The position numbers were made by a program, and so were the translations under genes. A stretch of DNA of 46,990 nt, taken from positions 1-46,990 of the forward strand of contig CAJUIX010000026.1 in assembly GCA_910586665.1 (NCBI GenBank), given 5' to 3'. Source of the DNA: an uncultured Duncaniella sp. (GTDB taxonomy: Bacteria > Bacteroidota > Bacteroidia > Bacteroidales > Muribaculaceae). The notes beneath the pieces were generated by a model. It was not told the DNA's origin. It worked only from the letters and a program-made list of their open reading frames with translations, and searched no databases. Positions 7,526 to 15,001 of the stretch are shown here, in pieces; within the stretch, counting starts at the first letter, position 1, and each line of letters opens with the position of its first letter.

Positions 7526-9154
7526 TTAGTTGAGTTTCTTAAGCACTTCCTGCACGGGAGTGTTCTCGGGATCAATCTCGAGAACCTTCTGGAAGTATTC
7601 GCGAGCCTGTGCGTTATCGCCCTCCTGCATGAAGTAGGAACCCATACGGGTGTAGGCAGTCTTGTAAGCGTCGGCATACTTCTCCTTGTTGGCGGGATCC
7701 TCGTCGTAGGCGGCAAGCATGTCCTTATAAGTCTGAATCAGCTCGGGAGTTGTCTCTGCTCCGTCGCGAACCATGATGAGGGTCGCCTTGTTGCGGTAGA
7801 GCGGGCCCTTGTTGGCAGCGCCCTCGAGAGCGAGGTCAATGTACTTGATACCGTTGTTGGCAGCCTCGGCACGCTCGGGAGAACCTTCGGGAAGCGAGAG
7901 GCCGAGGTTCTTGTAGCGGTTCGAGAGGATGAAGTAGTCATTGAGCGAAGCATCACCTGCATCAACATACTTCTGCATGAACTCTACAGCCTTCACGTCG
8001 TTGGCAAGGTCATTGTACATCGACGAGATTTCGGCAAGCATCTGCTTGTTCTTTTCAGGGTTAAGCTCATAAGCCTTGGTGTAGGCGTCGATAGCCTCCT
8101 GGGGGCGCTTAAGCTCGCTGAGGATGTCGCCGTAGGTAGAGTAGTCGGTAGCGGTAAACTTGGCGTTGGTGTGGGCGAAGAGCTTGGCAGCAGCAGCCTC
8201 AGCACCCGTGAAGTCCTTCAGGGCAGCCTTGTTGAGCATGACCATACGCTGCATGTACTCGTTGTCGGGGTCGGCCGCAAGCACCTGGGTGGCCACGTCG
8301 AGTGACTCCTGATACTTCTTGCCGAAGTAGAGAAGGCCAGAATAGCGCTGCTCGTCACCCTGGAAGTGGTTGGGGTTCTTGATATACTTGCCGTACTGCT
8401 CGGCAGCCTTGGTGAACTGGTTGCCGTCGTAGTACTTCTCTGCAAGCTCGCTCTGTGCAAGGGCGGAGGTGGGGAGCTTCTCGTTAAGTTCGACGAGCTT
8501 GGCAATAGCGAAGTCGGGGTTGACCTTGTTGTAGAGGTTGGAATACTTGACGTAAGCCTCGGGATTCACATCGCCCGATTCCTCATCGTAGATAATGGCC
8601 TGCTCGTAGAAACCGGCAGCCTGGCCGATGTCAGTGCCCTTGGCCATGTCACCCTTGAGGACATAAATCTGTGCTTCCTTGTTCTTGGAAGCCTTCATGG
8701 CATTCTGTATGTTCTTGTCGATTTCCTTTGCATAGAGAGTGGGGTCGACATTGAAGTATGCGCGGGCGATAGCTGCCATCACTGAAGCATCCTTCTTGTT
8801 GCCTTCGAGAGCCTGCTTGAAGAGCTTCTCTGCCTCTGACTTATTGCCGTTCTTTATAGCAATCTCTCCGAGGCCCACATAGTTGTAACCATAGGCGGGA
8901 TTTGCCTGCACACCCTTGTTGAAATTTTCAGTAGCGCCGGCGATGTTGTTGTCGCGCATGGCGAGCGAGCCGAGATAGAAATAGGAAGTTGCCTTGTCGG
9001 TCGAGGCGTCATTCAGAGTTTTTTCGAGAATGGTCTTGGCCTTGTCAAAACGGTCGGCGTTGTAGTAGTCAACTCCGTCCTGATAACCTCCCTGAGCGAA
9101 AGCTGCGAAGGCAAAGCCTCCGAGAAACAATGAGAAAATGGTACGAATTTTCAT
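7526..9154 (-). CDS. Exported tetratricopeptide repeat protein
   Basis: A 542-aa protein with a Sec signal peptide (cleavage expected after AAFA, before QGG) and tandem TPR units through nearly its whole length, e.g. KATSYFYLGSLAMRDNNIAG, AYGYNYVGLGEIAIKNGNKS and a final ARVYFQKVLEIDPENTPV-like unit. TPRs mediate protein-protein contacts, so a periplasmic scaffold role is likely; no catalytic motif is seen. It lies downstream of a PstS-like lipoprotein gene and a small membrane protein gene. From memory, Bacteroidales genomes often place such a trio beside ExbB/ExbD/TonB genes, but those genes are absent here. A lone TAACTTTG -7-like element lies at 9221-9228 (minus strand), without a matching -33. 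Confidence 0.85.
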   Translation of the reverse strand: MKIRTIFSLFLGGFAFAAFAQGGYQDGVDYYNADRFDKAKTILEKTLNDASTDKATSYFYLGSLAMRDNNIAGATENFNKGVQANPAYGYNYVGLGEIAIKNGNKSEAEKLFKQALEGNKKDASVMAAIARAYFNVDPTLYAKEIDKNIQNAMKASKNKEAQIYVLKGDMAKGTDIGQAAGFYEQAIIYDEESGDVNPEAYVKYSNLYNKVNPDFAIAKLVELNEKLPTSALAQSELAEKYYDGNQFTKAAEQYGKYIKNPNHFQGDEQRYSGLLYFGKKYQESLDVATQVLAADPDNEYMQRMVMLNKAALKDFTGAEAAAAKLFAHTNAKFTATDYSTYGDILSELKRPQEAIDAYTKAYELNPEKNKQMLAEISSMYNDLANDVKAVEFMQKYVDAGDASLNDYFILSNRYKNLGLSLPEGSPERAEAANNGIKYIDLALEGAANKGPLYRNKATLIMVRDGAETTPELIQTYKDMLAAYDEDPANKEKYADAYKTAYTRMGSYFMQEGDNAQAREYFQKVLEIDPENTPVQEVLKKLN

Positions 9155-9370
9155 GTCCGTTGGTTTACTATTTTTATTTGTTTTGTTCTTCTATTTATTA
9201 GTTGCCTTAAGTCAAATATTCAAAGTTACAGTAGCGCTTGTGAGTTATTTGGCCGTATGCGTACTTAATAGCGTCTATTCTTTAGATAAACGGAGAAGAG
9301 TAAAGTTTATTTCCACATACAAGAAAAATATATCTGCCACACATAGCGGACAGCAAGGAGGAGGACAACC

Positions 9371-10351
9371 CTACTCTACCACAACCATGCGCGGGCGCAC
9401 CGTCGCGGGAAGTATGCCTGTCATCTGTATGAGCTTCTGACCCTGGAAGCCGGTCACGAAGCTGTAGAAGCGGTGTGAAATCGTGCCGCCGGGGGCTGTC
9501 GAAACCATATAGACGGAGCGGAAGAGAGGATAGCTGCCGTCAAATATATATGCCTGGTAAGGCTTGTAGGCGCTGACGAGACCGTTACCACGAATCTTGA
9601 GCACCTTCACATCCTGGTTGAAGTCAAGCTGGGTGGTGTCACTCTTCTCGACGGCCTTGGCAAGCTCCTCGACCGACTTCTCGCGTCCCTGCATGTCACT
9701 TGACACCCAGCTGACACCTATGACACCCATAGCATTTTTATTTTCAGCCACGGCCTTGAACACATCGGGATTTGTCTTCACGGCTGAGACATTCGGCCCG
9801 AAGGGACGGCCGTTGAGAATAGAGTCGCGCATGTATTTGACCGTCGACGAGCCTTGATGGTCAAAGATTACAGAAATCTCGCCGAGCTTGCAAGGCTCGA
9901 CCTGGTCCCATCGGGTGACGTCGCCCGAAAGAATCTCGGCAATATCCTTGCGCGACATAATCTCGACCGGGTTGGCGGGATTGACAATTATTGCAAGGGC
10001 ATCGACAGCTATACGCTGCTGATGGACCACCTTCTTATGGCTGCGGAGATAGCTGACCTCCTGATCGGTGAGCGGACGGGTGATGACGGCGCTCTTCACG
10101 TCGCCCATAGCCATAATCGAGTCGATACAGGCATTTTCGGGAAGATAGTAAGCGAGCACATCCTCCTTGGGATAAATATACTCGTAGACATTAATTTCCT
10201 GCTCGATGATGTTCTCAAACGATTCGTCGCAGGCGACCTTGGCGAGGGTCGCGGGCTTCATGGCAGAAGAATTTTTGTTGCCGCAGGCGCCGAGCGTCAC
10301 AAGTAACGAGAGCGAGAGTACAGCGGCTATGCTTCGGAATATCTTGGTCAT
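9371..10351 (-). CDS. PstS-like phosphate-type substrate-binding lipoprotein
   Basis: A 326-aa lipoprotein (lipobox TLGAC) of the PstS-like periplasmic binding-protein fold. Segments typical of the family include VHQQRIAVDALAIIVNPANP, the FDHQGSSTVKYMRDSIL anion-site region, and AYIFDGSYPLFRSVYMVS near the C-terminus. Family members bind phosphate for an ABC transporter, but no pstCAB genes are in the window. In Bacteroidetes such solitary proteins are also found beside TonB systems, so the ligand is uncertain. It lies 53 bases after the small membrane protein gene (10405) and 216 bases before the TPR gene. Confidence 0.8.
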   Translation of the reverse strand: MTKIFRSIAAVLSLSLLVTLGACGNKNSSAMKPATLAKVACDESFENIIEQEINVYEYIYPKEDVLAYYLPENACIDSIMAMGDVKSAVITRPLTDQEVSYLRSHKKVVHQQRIAVDALAIIVNPANPVEIMSRKDIAEILSGDVTRWDQVEPCKLGEISVIFDHQGSSTVKYMRDSILNGRPFGPNVSAVKTNPDVFKAVAENKNAMGVIGVSWVSSDMQGREKSVEELAKAVEKSDTTQLDFNQDVKVLKIRGNGLVSAYKPYQAYIFDGSYPLFRSVYMVSTAPGGTISHRFYSFVTGFQGQKLIQMTGILPATVRPRMVVVE

Positions 10352-10404
10352 GCTGTTCGGTTTTGGAGGATGCTTCGTGTGTGCGTTACATATACTACTA
10401 TGGC

Positions 10405-10650
10405 CTAATCTTCGCGCTCGTTGCCGTAGCCGGGGTCTATGCCCTTAAACTGACGGTATGCACGCCAGAGACCGTAGGCCGTAAACAAACCGCCGGCAAC
10501 CCAGCGGACCCATGTCCACGAGGGAAACAATATATCAAAATAACCGCAGAAGAACAATACACCGACACCGACATATATCACTATCATAATGATACCGAAG
10601 ATGTTGCGCATAGTGGCGGGAGTTCCGCTTGAGTTTCGTTGAGCACTCAT
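10405..10650 (-). CDS. Small membrane protein, two predicted helices
   Basis: About 81 aa, starting MSAQRNSSGT. An ATG further upstream (10698) is less likely, because it would add an AT-rich leader without structure. Two hydrophobic segments are visible (FGIIMIVIYVGVGVLFFCGY; WVRWVAGGLFTAYGLWRAY), with a charged cytoplasmic-type tail ending NERED. No enzymatic motif is seen. Its position directly before the PstS-like and TPR genes suggests a shared membrane assembly. The function is unknown. Confidence 0.7.
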   Translation of the reverse strand: MSAQRNSSGTPATMRNIFGIIMIVIYVGVGVLFFCGYFDILFPSWTWVRWVAGGLFTAYGLWRAYRQFKGIDPGYGNERED

Positions 10651-10736
10651 AGTCGTATAGTTTAAAACGTTAATTTTACCTAATAATTCAAGCCTCAAAG
10701 AGGGAGTCTATTTATAAAACTAACAATCATTCATAA

Positions 10737-10798
10737 CGAAAGTTCGCGCGCTACACGCGGCTATACGCCCTGGCGTGGAACCATATCGCGGACTTTCG
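10737..10798. other. Imperfect inverted repeat in an intergenic gap
   Basis: CGAAAGTTCGCG (10737-10748) and CGCGGACTTTCG (10787-10798) pair at 11 of 12 positions across a GC-rich spacer that contains the smaller pair CACGC/GCGTG. It lies upstream of the small membrane protein gene. It could be an RNA structure or a REP-like remnant. Confidence 0.35.
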
Positions 10799-10882
10799 CC
10801 GTAAAATTAATGAAAAAAACTTAAAAGCGCCTCATCTCACTGCCGATTTCAGAACCTTTAACACTCTGCTACAGTATAGACA

Positions 10883-10920
10883 CAGCCGCCACCACTGAAT
10901 AAGAATAGTAGTGACGGCTG
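10883..10920. terminator. Hairpin after the aldo/keto reductase gene, possible terminator
   Basis: CAGCCGCCACCAC (10883-10895) pairs with GTAGTGACGGCTG (10908-10920), giving 13 bp with two wobble positions. It is 31 bases beyond the reductase stop. The minus-strand flank has no T-run; on the plus strand a run of seven T lies 10 nt away. Confidence 0.4.
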
Positions 10921-10950
10921 CATCAATAAGTTTTTTTCTTGCATTAAGCC

Positions 10951-11955
10951 CTATCGCCCGGTGATTTCATCAATCCGCCTTAGCTCATCCTCCGAGAAGG
11001 CAAGATTGTCGACGGCCTTAATCGAGTCGGCAAGCTGACAGACAGAACTGCTGCCGACAATCACAGAGGTTACACGGGCATCGTTGAGCACCCACGAAAG
11101 CGACATTTCGGCCAAAGACTGACCGCGCGAGGCAGCCAGTTCATCAAGCGCCCTGACGCGCGCAAGCATCTCGTCGTCGAGCTGTGAGGGCTTGAGGAAT
11201 TTACCTTGAGAAGCCCGAGAACCCTCGGGGATACCGTTGAGATAGCGGTTGGTCAGGACTCCCTGGGCCAAGGGTGAGAAAGCCACGAAGCCGACACCCG
11301 ACCCGGCCGCGGCATCAAGCACACCGCTCTCTACCACCGCGCGGTCAAGCATATTGTAGCGGTCCTGGAAGAGGAGGCAGGGAGTGTCATGCTCACGCAG
11401 ATAGCCGTATGCGGACCGGGATGCCTCCAAAGGCCAGCGGGATATGCCGACATAGAGCGCCTTGCCGCGACGCACTATGTCGACCAGCGCCTGCAAGGTC
11501 TCCTCGAGCGGCGTCTCCGGGTCGTAACGGTGGCTGTAGAACACATCTACATAGTCCAGCCCCATGCGTCGGAGACTCTGGTCGACAGAGGCCATAAGAT
11601 ACTTTCGCGAGCCCCAGTTGCCGTAAGGTCCTGGCCACATGTCGTAGCCGGCCTTCGTAGCTATGAACATCTCGTCGCGGTAGGGGCGGAAAGACTTGTT
11701 GAAAACATAGCCGAAGGTCTCCTCGGCAGTTCCGTAGCCGGGTCCGTAGTTATTGGCAAGATCGAATGACACCACACCGTGGTCGAAAGCATAACGGATC
11801 ATCTCCTTGCTGCGCGACAGAGGGTCTACCTCGCCGAAGTTGTGCCACAGACCAAGTGAGACACGCGGGAGCATGACGCCGCTGCGCCCGCAGCGGGCGT
11901 AGCTCATTCCTGACTCGTAGCGGTCATCTGCCGCACGATAAATGGGTTCTATCAT
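10951..11955 (-). CDS. Aldo/keto reductase (L-glyceraldehyde-3-phosphate reductase/YghZ-like)
   Basis: A 334-aa NADPH-dependent (beta/alpha)8 oxidoreductase. The catalytic set is visible: Asp and Tyr in DLANNYGPGYGTAEE, Lys in FIATKAGYDMWPG, His in VDVFYSHRYDPETP. The cofactor-binding VTSVIVGSSSVCQL stretch lies near the C-terminus. The MWPGPYG stretch and MPRVSLGLWHNFG fit the YghZ/GPR branch, which reduces small aldehydes such as L-glyceraldehyde-3-phosphate and methylglyoxal. The ATG at 11955 (MIEPIYRAAD) is chosen because the longer start (12015) would overlap the upstream gene by 41 bases. With this start it lies 19 bases after the YdeI-like gene, as the last gene of a three-gene unit. 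Confidence 0.88.
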   Translation of the reverse strand: MIEPIYRAADDRYESGMSYARCGRSGVMLPRVSLGLWHNFGEVDPLSRSKEMIRYAFDHGVVSFDLANNYGPGYGTAEETFGYVFNKSFRPYRDEMFIATKAGYDMWPGPYGNWGSRKYLMASVDQSLRRMGLDYVDVFYSHRYDPETPLEETLQALVDIVRRGKALYVGISRWPLEASRSAYGYLREHDTPCLLFQDRYNMLDRAVVESGVLDAAAGSGVGFVAFSPLAQGVLTNRYLNGIPEGSRASQGKFLKPSQLDDEMLARVRALDELAASRGQSLAEMSLSWVLNDARVTSVIVGSSSVCQLADSIKAVDNLAFSEDELRRIDEITGR

Positions 11956-11974
11956 ATTTTCTAATTCCTTAAAA

Positions 11975-12547
11975 TTAATAATCCAAAAGGCGTCCGCCGT
12001 CATTCCAGTCTCCAATCATGACACCTCTCTCACTGGCGTCTATCAATTTATCAAGACGGGAAGTGAAAAGCTCCCAAGAAGCCTTGTTGCGCTGGATATT
12101 GTCGATTCTCACGCGGCGATAGAGAGGGTGAAATGACATAAAATTATTCCGGGCAACAGGTCTGGCCTCGAAAGCGGCAAGGATTTCGGAGTCAATTTCA
12201 AACTCCTCAGCCAAAGGGCGCGCGCAAACCTCACGGCCGCTGTCGGTCATCAGTCCGAGGGCTTGCAGACGTCGGCAGCGCTCCTTGTTAAGCTCCGTCC
12301 ACCTGCTTGCTTTCGACCTTCGGCCGAAGCGCTGGAGGGTGACACCGTCCACAGTTTTGACTGTCGAGTCAATCCAACCGAAGCACAAGGCTTCTTCGAC
12401 GGCGTCGAGATACCACAGCCCGTCATCCGGGGGAGTTTTGCCGCGCCGCGCCTCAACCCAACATTCCGACTCCCGTTTATGATTTTCGGCCAGCCACCTG
12501 CGAAAGTCTTCGCGGCAACTGACCGAAAGTATATTCTTAGGGTTCAT
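11975..12547 (-). CDS. YdeI/OmpD-associated family protein
   Basis: A 190-aa protein. The N-terminal half shows the family pattern: FRRWLAENHKRESECWVEA, then DAVEEALCFGWIDSTVK and RFGRRSKASRWTELNKERCR. The C-terminal half, with NIQRNKASWELFTSRLDKLI, fits the same family (also called bacteriocin-protection proteins). The family has been linked to peptide-stress tolerance, but its biochemistry is not established. It is the middle gene between the META lipoprotein (10-base gap) and the aldo/keto reductase, so the unit may respond to envelope or aldehyde stress; that is an inference. Confidence 0.8.
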   Translation of the reverse strand: MNPKNILSVSCREDFRRWLAENHKRESECWVEARRGKTPPDDGLWYLDAVEEALCFGWIDSTVKTVDGVTLQRFGRRSKASRWTELNKERCRRLQALGLMTDSGREVCARPLAEEFEIDSEILAAFEARPVARNNFMSFHPLYRRVRIDNIQRNKASWELFTSRLDKLIDASERGVMIGDWNDGGRLLDY

Positions 12548-12557
12548 CTATACATCC

Positions 12558-13040
12558 TTACTTGGCCGGCTCCTCGGCGCGGGTGAGGACGATATATTCC
12601 GAAGCCTCGCCATTGAGACGCACAACGCTGTCATTGACAAGGTTGACGGTACGGATGGCAGGGAGCACCTTCTTCAGCATATCCTCGACACGCATGTTTT
12701 CACATGCCATTTCGGTGCAGAGGCCGGGATTCATGGCAATGGAATCACCGTTGACAGAGTAGCTGCCCTGGATACTGTTGCAATTTGTGGCGATAGCGTA
12801 ATTCCCGTCCTCAAAAACGATTGATGATTTCCGGTCAGGAGTCTCCTCCGACGGACGGGCATAAAGAGTGTCGTTCACAACCACATTATCAATATTCCAC
12901 TTGCCGTCAAGCACTATGGCCGGGGCGGTCTGGACAGAATCCGCATCGGCCTGGGTGGCAGGCTGGTTTTGTGAACGGTTGCCGCTGCATGAGCAAGTCA
13001 CGGCGGCGAGAGCAATACATGTAGCAAAAATTGTCTTCAT
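12558..13040 (-). CDS. META/HslJ-like lipoprotein
   Basis: A 160-aa lipoprotein with a short signal and lipobox (VTCSC region), a low-complexity linker, and a META-domain fold from about residue 45: KWNIDNVVVND, NYAIATNCNSIQGSY, and LCTEMACENMRVEDMLKKVL are the recognisable HslJ-like blocks. HslJ-type proteins are heat-inducible outer-membrane-associated proteins of unclear mechanism. Two Cys (in GLCTEMACENM) could form a disulfide. It heads a unit with the YdeI-like and aldo/keto reductase genes. It has a promoter at 13100-13129 and a perfect 8-bp hairpin in the leader. Confidence 0.82.
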   Translation of the reverse strand: MKTIFATCIALAAVTCSCSGNRSQNQPATQADADSVQTAPAIVLDGKWNIDNVVVNDTLYARPSEETPDRKSSIVFEDGNYAIATNCNSIQGSYSVNGDSIAMNPGLCTEMACENMRVEDMLKKVLPAIRTVNLVNDSVVRLNGEASEYIVLTRAEEPAK

Positions 13041-13065
13041 TTTCTATAAAAATCAATAATGATTA

Positions 13066-13085
13066 TGTCTGCGAAAGCGCAGACA
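13066..13085. promoter_or_regulatory. Leader hairpin of the META lipoprotein gene
   Basis: TGTCTGCG pairs perfectly with CGCAGACA around a 4-nt loop. It lies between the predicted promoter and the ATG at 13040, so it would be in the 5' UTR near its 5' end. It may stabilise the mRNA or attenuate transcription. Confidence 0.45.
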
Positions 13086-13099
13086 GTCTTTCACGAATA

Positions 13100-13129
13100 C
13101 AAAATTACACATTTTCTAAATAAAACAAC
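13100..13129 (-). promoter_or_regulatory. Bacteroidetes-type promoter for the META-ydeI-AKR unit
   Basis: On the minus strand TAATTTTG (13100-13107) matches the -7 consensus TAnnTTTG. GTTG (13126-13129) lies 18 nt upstream as a -33 element, one base short of the usual 19-21 spacing. Transcription would start near 13093. Confidence 0.55.
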
Positions 13130-13168
13130 CGCGGCTCCAACCAAATTCCGTCTGAAGCTAAACCATAG

Positions 13169-13185
13169 TAACACCGCTGGTGTTA
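13169..13185. promoter_or_regulatory. Perfect palindrome upstream of rubredoxin, candidate operator
   Basis: TAACACC-GCT-GGTGTTA has 7-bp perfect arms and lies 55 bases before the rubredoxin ATG. The size and symmetry suit a dimeric regulator. No clear -7 element is visible beside it, so the role is a guess. Confidence 0.4.
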
Positions 13186-13240
13186 AATAAAATGAGACAA
13201 CCCGTTTTAACTAATTTAAATTAACAAAAAATTCAAATCT

Positions 13241-13402
13241 ATGGAAAAATACATCTGCACCGTATGCGACTGGGTATATGACCCTGCTATCGGAGATCCC
13301 GACAACGGAATCGAGCCCGGCACAGCATTTGCCGACCTCCCCGACGACTGGGTATGCCCTGAATGTGGCGTCGGCAAAGACATGTTCGAGCCGGTAGCCT
13401 GA
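13241..13402 (+). CDS. Rubredoxin
   Basis: A 53-aa protein with the two Cys pairs that hold a single iron: CTVCDWVYD (Cys6 and Cys9) and CPECGVGKDMFEPV near the C-terminus. The aromatic residues, the DPDNGIEPGTAFADLP loop and the length are all typical of rubredoxin, a small cytoplasmic electron carrier often used in peroxide or superoxide detoxification by anaerobes. The start is fixed by MEKYICTVC. It stands alone on the plus strand, with a palindrome upstream and a perfect terminator 14 bases after the stop. Its redox partner is not in the window. Confidence 0.97.
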   Translation: MEKYICTVCDWVYDPAIGDPDNGIEPGTAFADLPDDWVCPECGVGKDMFEPVA

Positions 13403-13416
13403 ACAAAGGGAAACAA

Positions 13417-13460
13417 GAAAGACCCCTCAAAGCCTTCATGAAGGCTTTGAGGGGTCTTTC
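13417..13460. terminator. Perfect 44-bp palindromic terminator between rubredoxin and tRNA-Leu
   Basis: Two 22-bp arms (13417-13438 and 13439-13460) are exact reverse complements with no formal loop. T-rich ends (TCTTTC) lie on both strands. It sits between the convergent rubredoxin gene and tRNA-Leu, so it can stop transcription from both sides. Confidence 0.85.
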
Positions 13461-13465
13461 TTCGG

Positions 13466-13549
13466 TGCTCGAAGCGGGACTTGAACCCGCACGGTCGCAA
13501 TGACCAAAGGATTTTAAGTCCTTCGTGTCTACCATTCCACCATTCGAGC
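13466..13549 (-). tRNA. tRNA-Leu (anticodon TAA)
   Basis: An 84-nt class II tRNA. The acceptor stem GCTCGAA pairs with TTCGAGC, followed by discriminator A. The D-arm region TGGTGGAATGGTAGACA is leucine-like. The anticodon stem AAGGA/TCCTT encloses CTTAAAA, giving anticodon TAA. A long variable arm and a T-arm with GTTCAAGTC are present. The 3' CCA is not encoded (CACCG follows). Confidence 0.95.
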
Positions 13550-13678
13550 TAACCTTGGTGCAAAATGGTTTTTGCGCTGCAAAGATAGTATATTTTTTCT
13601 TTACATGCAACAAATAAGAATTCATGCGCGCAAAAACAGAGCCGGCCAAAGACCCCAATTGCCACATTCAACCCTTTG

Positions 13679-15001
13679 TCAGATAGTCTCGGCCTCGATA
13701 CCGCTCATAAGCTTGAGGGCGTCGACATACTGCATGATGCCGTCGGCCACCTTGCGTGCATCCTGCATGGCATGAACCACCGTCGCCGGGCGGTTGGTCA
13801 CGTCGCCACCTGCAAAAACGCCCTTTCGGCTGGTCATGCCATAAGGAGTCTCACGCACGAGCACATAGCCCTTATCATCCACCTTTATGCCCTCGGTAGA
13901 GGAGACGATGCGGCTCGCCGGCTGGCTTCCGACAGCCATGATGACCTTGTCGGCGGGGACTACCATTTCCTCACCCTCGCGCTCTATGACAACTTCTTTG
14001 ATAACGCCCTCCACTCCCTTGATTTCACGAATTGAGGAGTTCCACATGAACTTGACACCCTCCTCGACAGCCTCGTCATACTCGGCACGCAGGGCGCTCA
14101 TATTCTCGATAGAGCGGTGGTAGACCACTGTCACCTCCGATGCCTCCATGCGCAGGGCTGTGCGGGCGGCATCCATAGCAGTGTTGCCGCAGCCTATGAC
14201 GAAGACCTTGTCGCCGGCCTTGACGGGAATCTCATCGCGGCTGATAAGGCCTGAATTGTAGAGACCCACGCGACGCAGGAAGTAAATGGCCTGGCGGACA
14301 CCCTCGAAGTGGTTGCCGAGCATTGGAAGCTTCTTGGGTTTGCCAGTGCCGGTGCCCATGAAAATGGCATCGAAGCCCTGGGCAAAGAGATCATCCACAG
14401 TGAAGTCACGGCCAATGGTGGTGTTGCAATGTATGCGCACCCCGAGCTCGCAGATTTTCCTGACCTCATTGGCTACAACAGTCTTAGGCAATCGGTATTC
14501 GGGGATGCCGAGCATGAGGACGCCTCCCGGCTCCGGCTCCATTTCAAAAATCTCCACGTCAAATCCCTTGCGCGACAGCTCGCCGGCCACGGTGAGTCCG
14601 GCGGGGCCGCTGCCTATGACAGCCACACGTCCGCGGGTCTTGGGGACGAGGTTTTCATGAGTGAGCTTCATCGCGCTGTCGAAGTCGGCCACGAAGCGCT
14701 CGAGCTTGCCGATGTTGATGTGCGCGCCTTTCTTATTAAGTATGCAATGCCCCTCGCACTGGCGCTCATGGGCACAGACACGTCCGCAGACTGCGGGAAG
14801 GTTACTCCTGGCATTGATGATTGCCATCGCATTGCCGAGGTTACCCATAGAAAGTTCCCGAATCCATTCGGGCATGTCGTTGCTGATAGGGCAGCCTTTC
14901 TTACACAGAGGATTCTTGCAATGCAGACAGCGCTTGGCTTCCTCGATGGCTTCAAGCATCGTGTAGCCGTCAGAGGAAGATTCGTTGATATTCATATTCA
15001 T
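13679..15001 (-). CDS. GltD-like NAD(P)H-dependent oxidoreductase (glutamate synthase small-subunit type)
   Basis: A 440-aa flavoprotein of the GltD family. The N-terminal Cys clusters (CLHCKNPLCKKGCP, about 25-38, and CGRVCAHERQCEGHC, about 72-86) should hold [4Fe-4S] centres. An FAD-binding motif (GSGPAGLTVAG), a second NAD(P)-binding GCGNTAMDAARTAL, and MAVGSQPASRI and GVFAGGDVTNRPATVVHAM close the family signature. In GltD this half passes electrons from NADPH to the large subunit. No gltB-like large subunit is nearby, so it may be the free-standing form often seen in anaerobes. It begins inside the stop of the GH43 gene (ATGA, 14998-15001). Confidence 0.9.
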   Translation of the reverse strand: MNMNINESSSDGYTMLEAIEEAKRCLHCKNPLCKKGCPISNDMPEWIRELSMGNLGNAMAIINARSNLPAVCGRVCAHERQCEGHCILNKKGAHINIGKLERFVADFDSAMKLTHENLVPKTRGRVAVIGSGPAGLTVAGELSRKGFDVEIFEMEPEPGGVLMLGIPEYRLPKTVVANEVRKICELGVRIHCNTTIGRDFTVDDLFAQGFDAIFMGTGTGKPKKLPMLGNHFEGVRQAIYFLRRVGLYNSGLISRDEIPVKAGDKVFVIGCGNTAMDAARTALRMEASEVTVVYHRSIENMSALRAEYDEAVEEGVKFMWNSSIREIKGVEGVIKEVVIEREGEEMVVPADKVIMAVGSQPASRIVSSTEGIKVDDKGYVLVRETPYGMTSRKGVFAGGDVTNRPATVVHAMQDARKVADGIMQYVDALKLMSGIEAETI

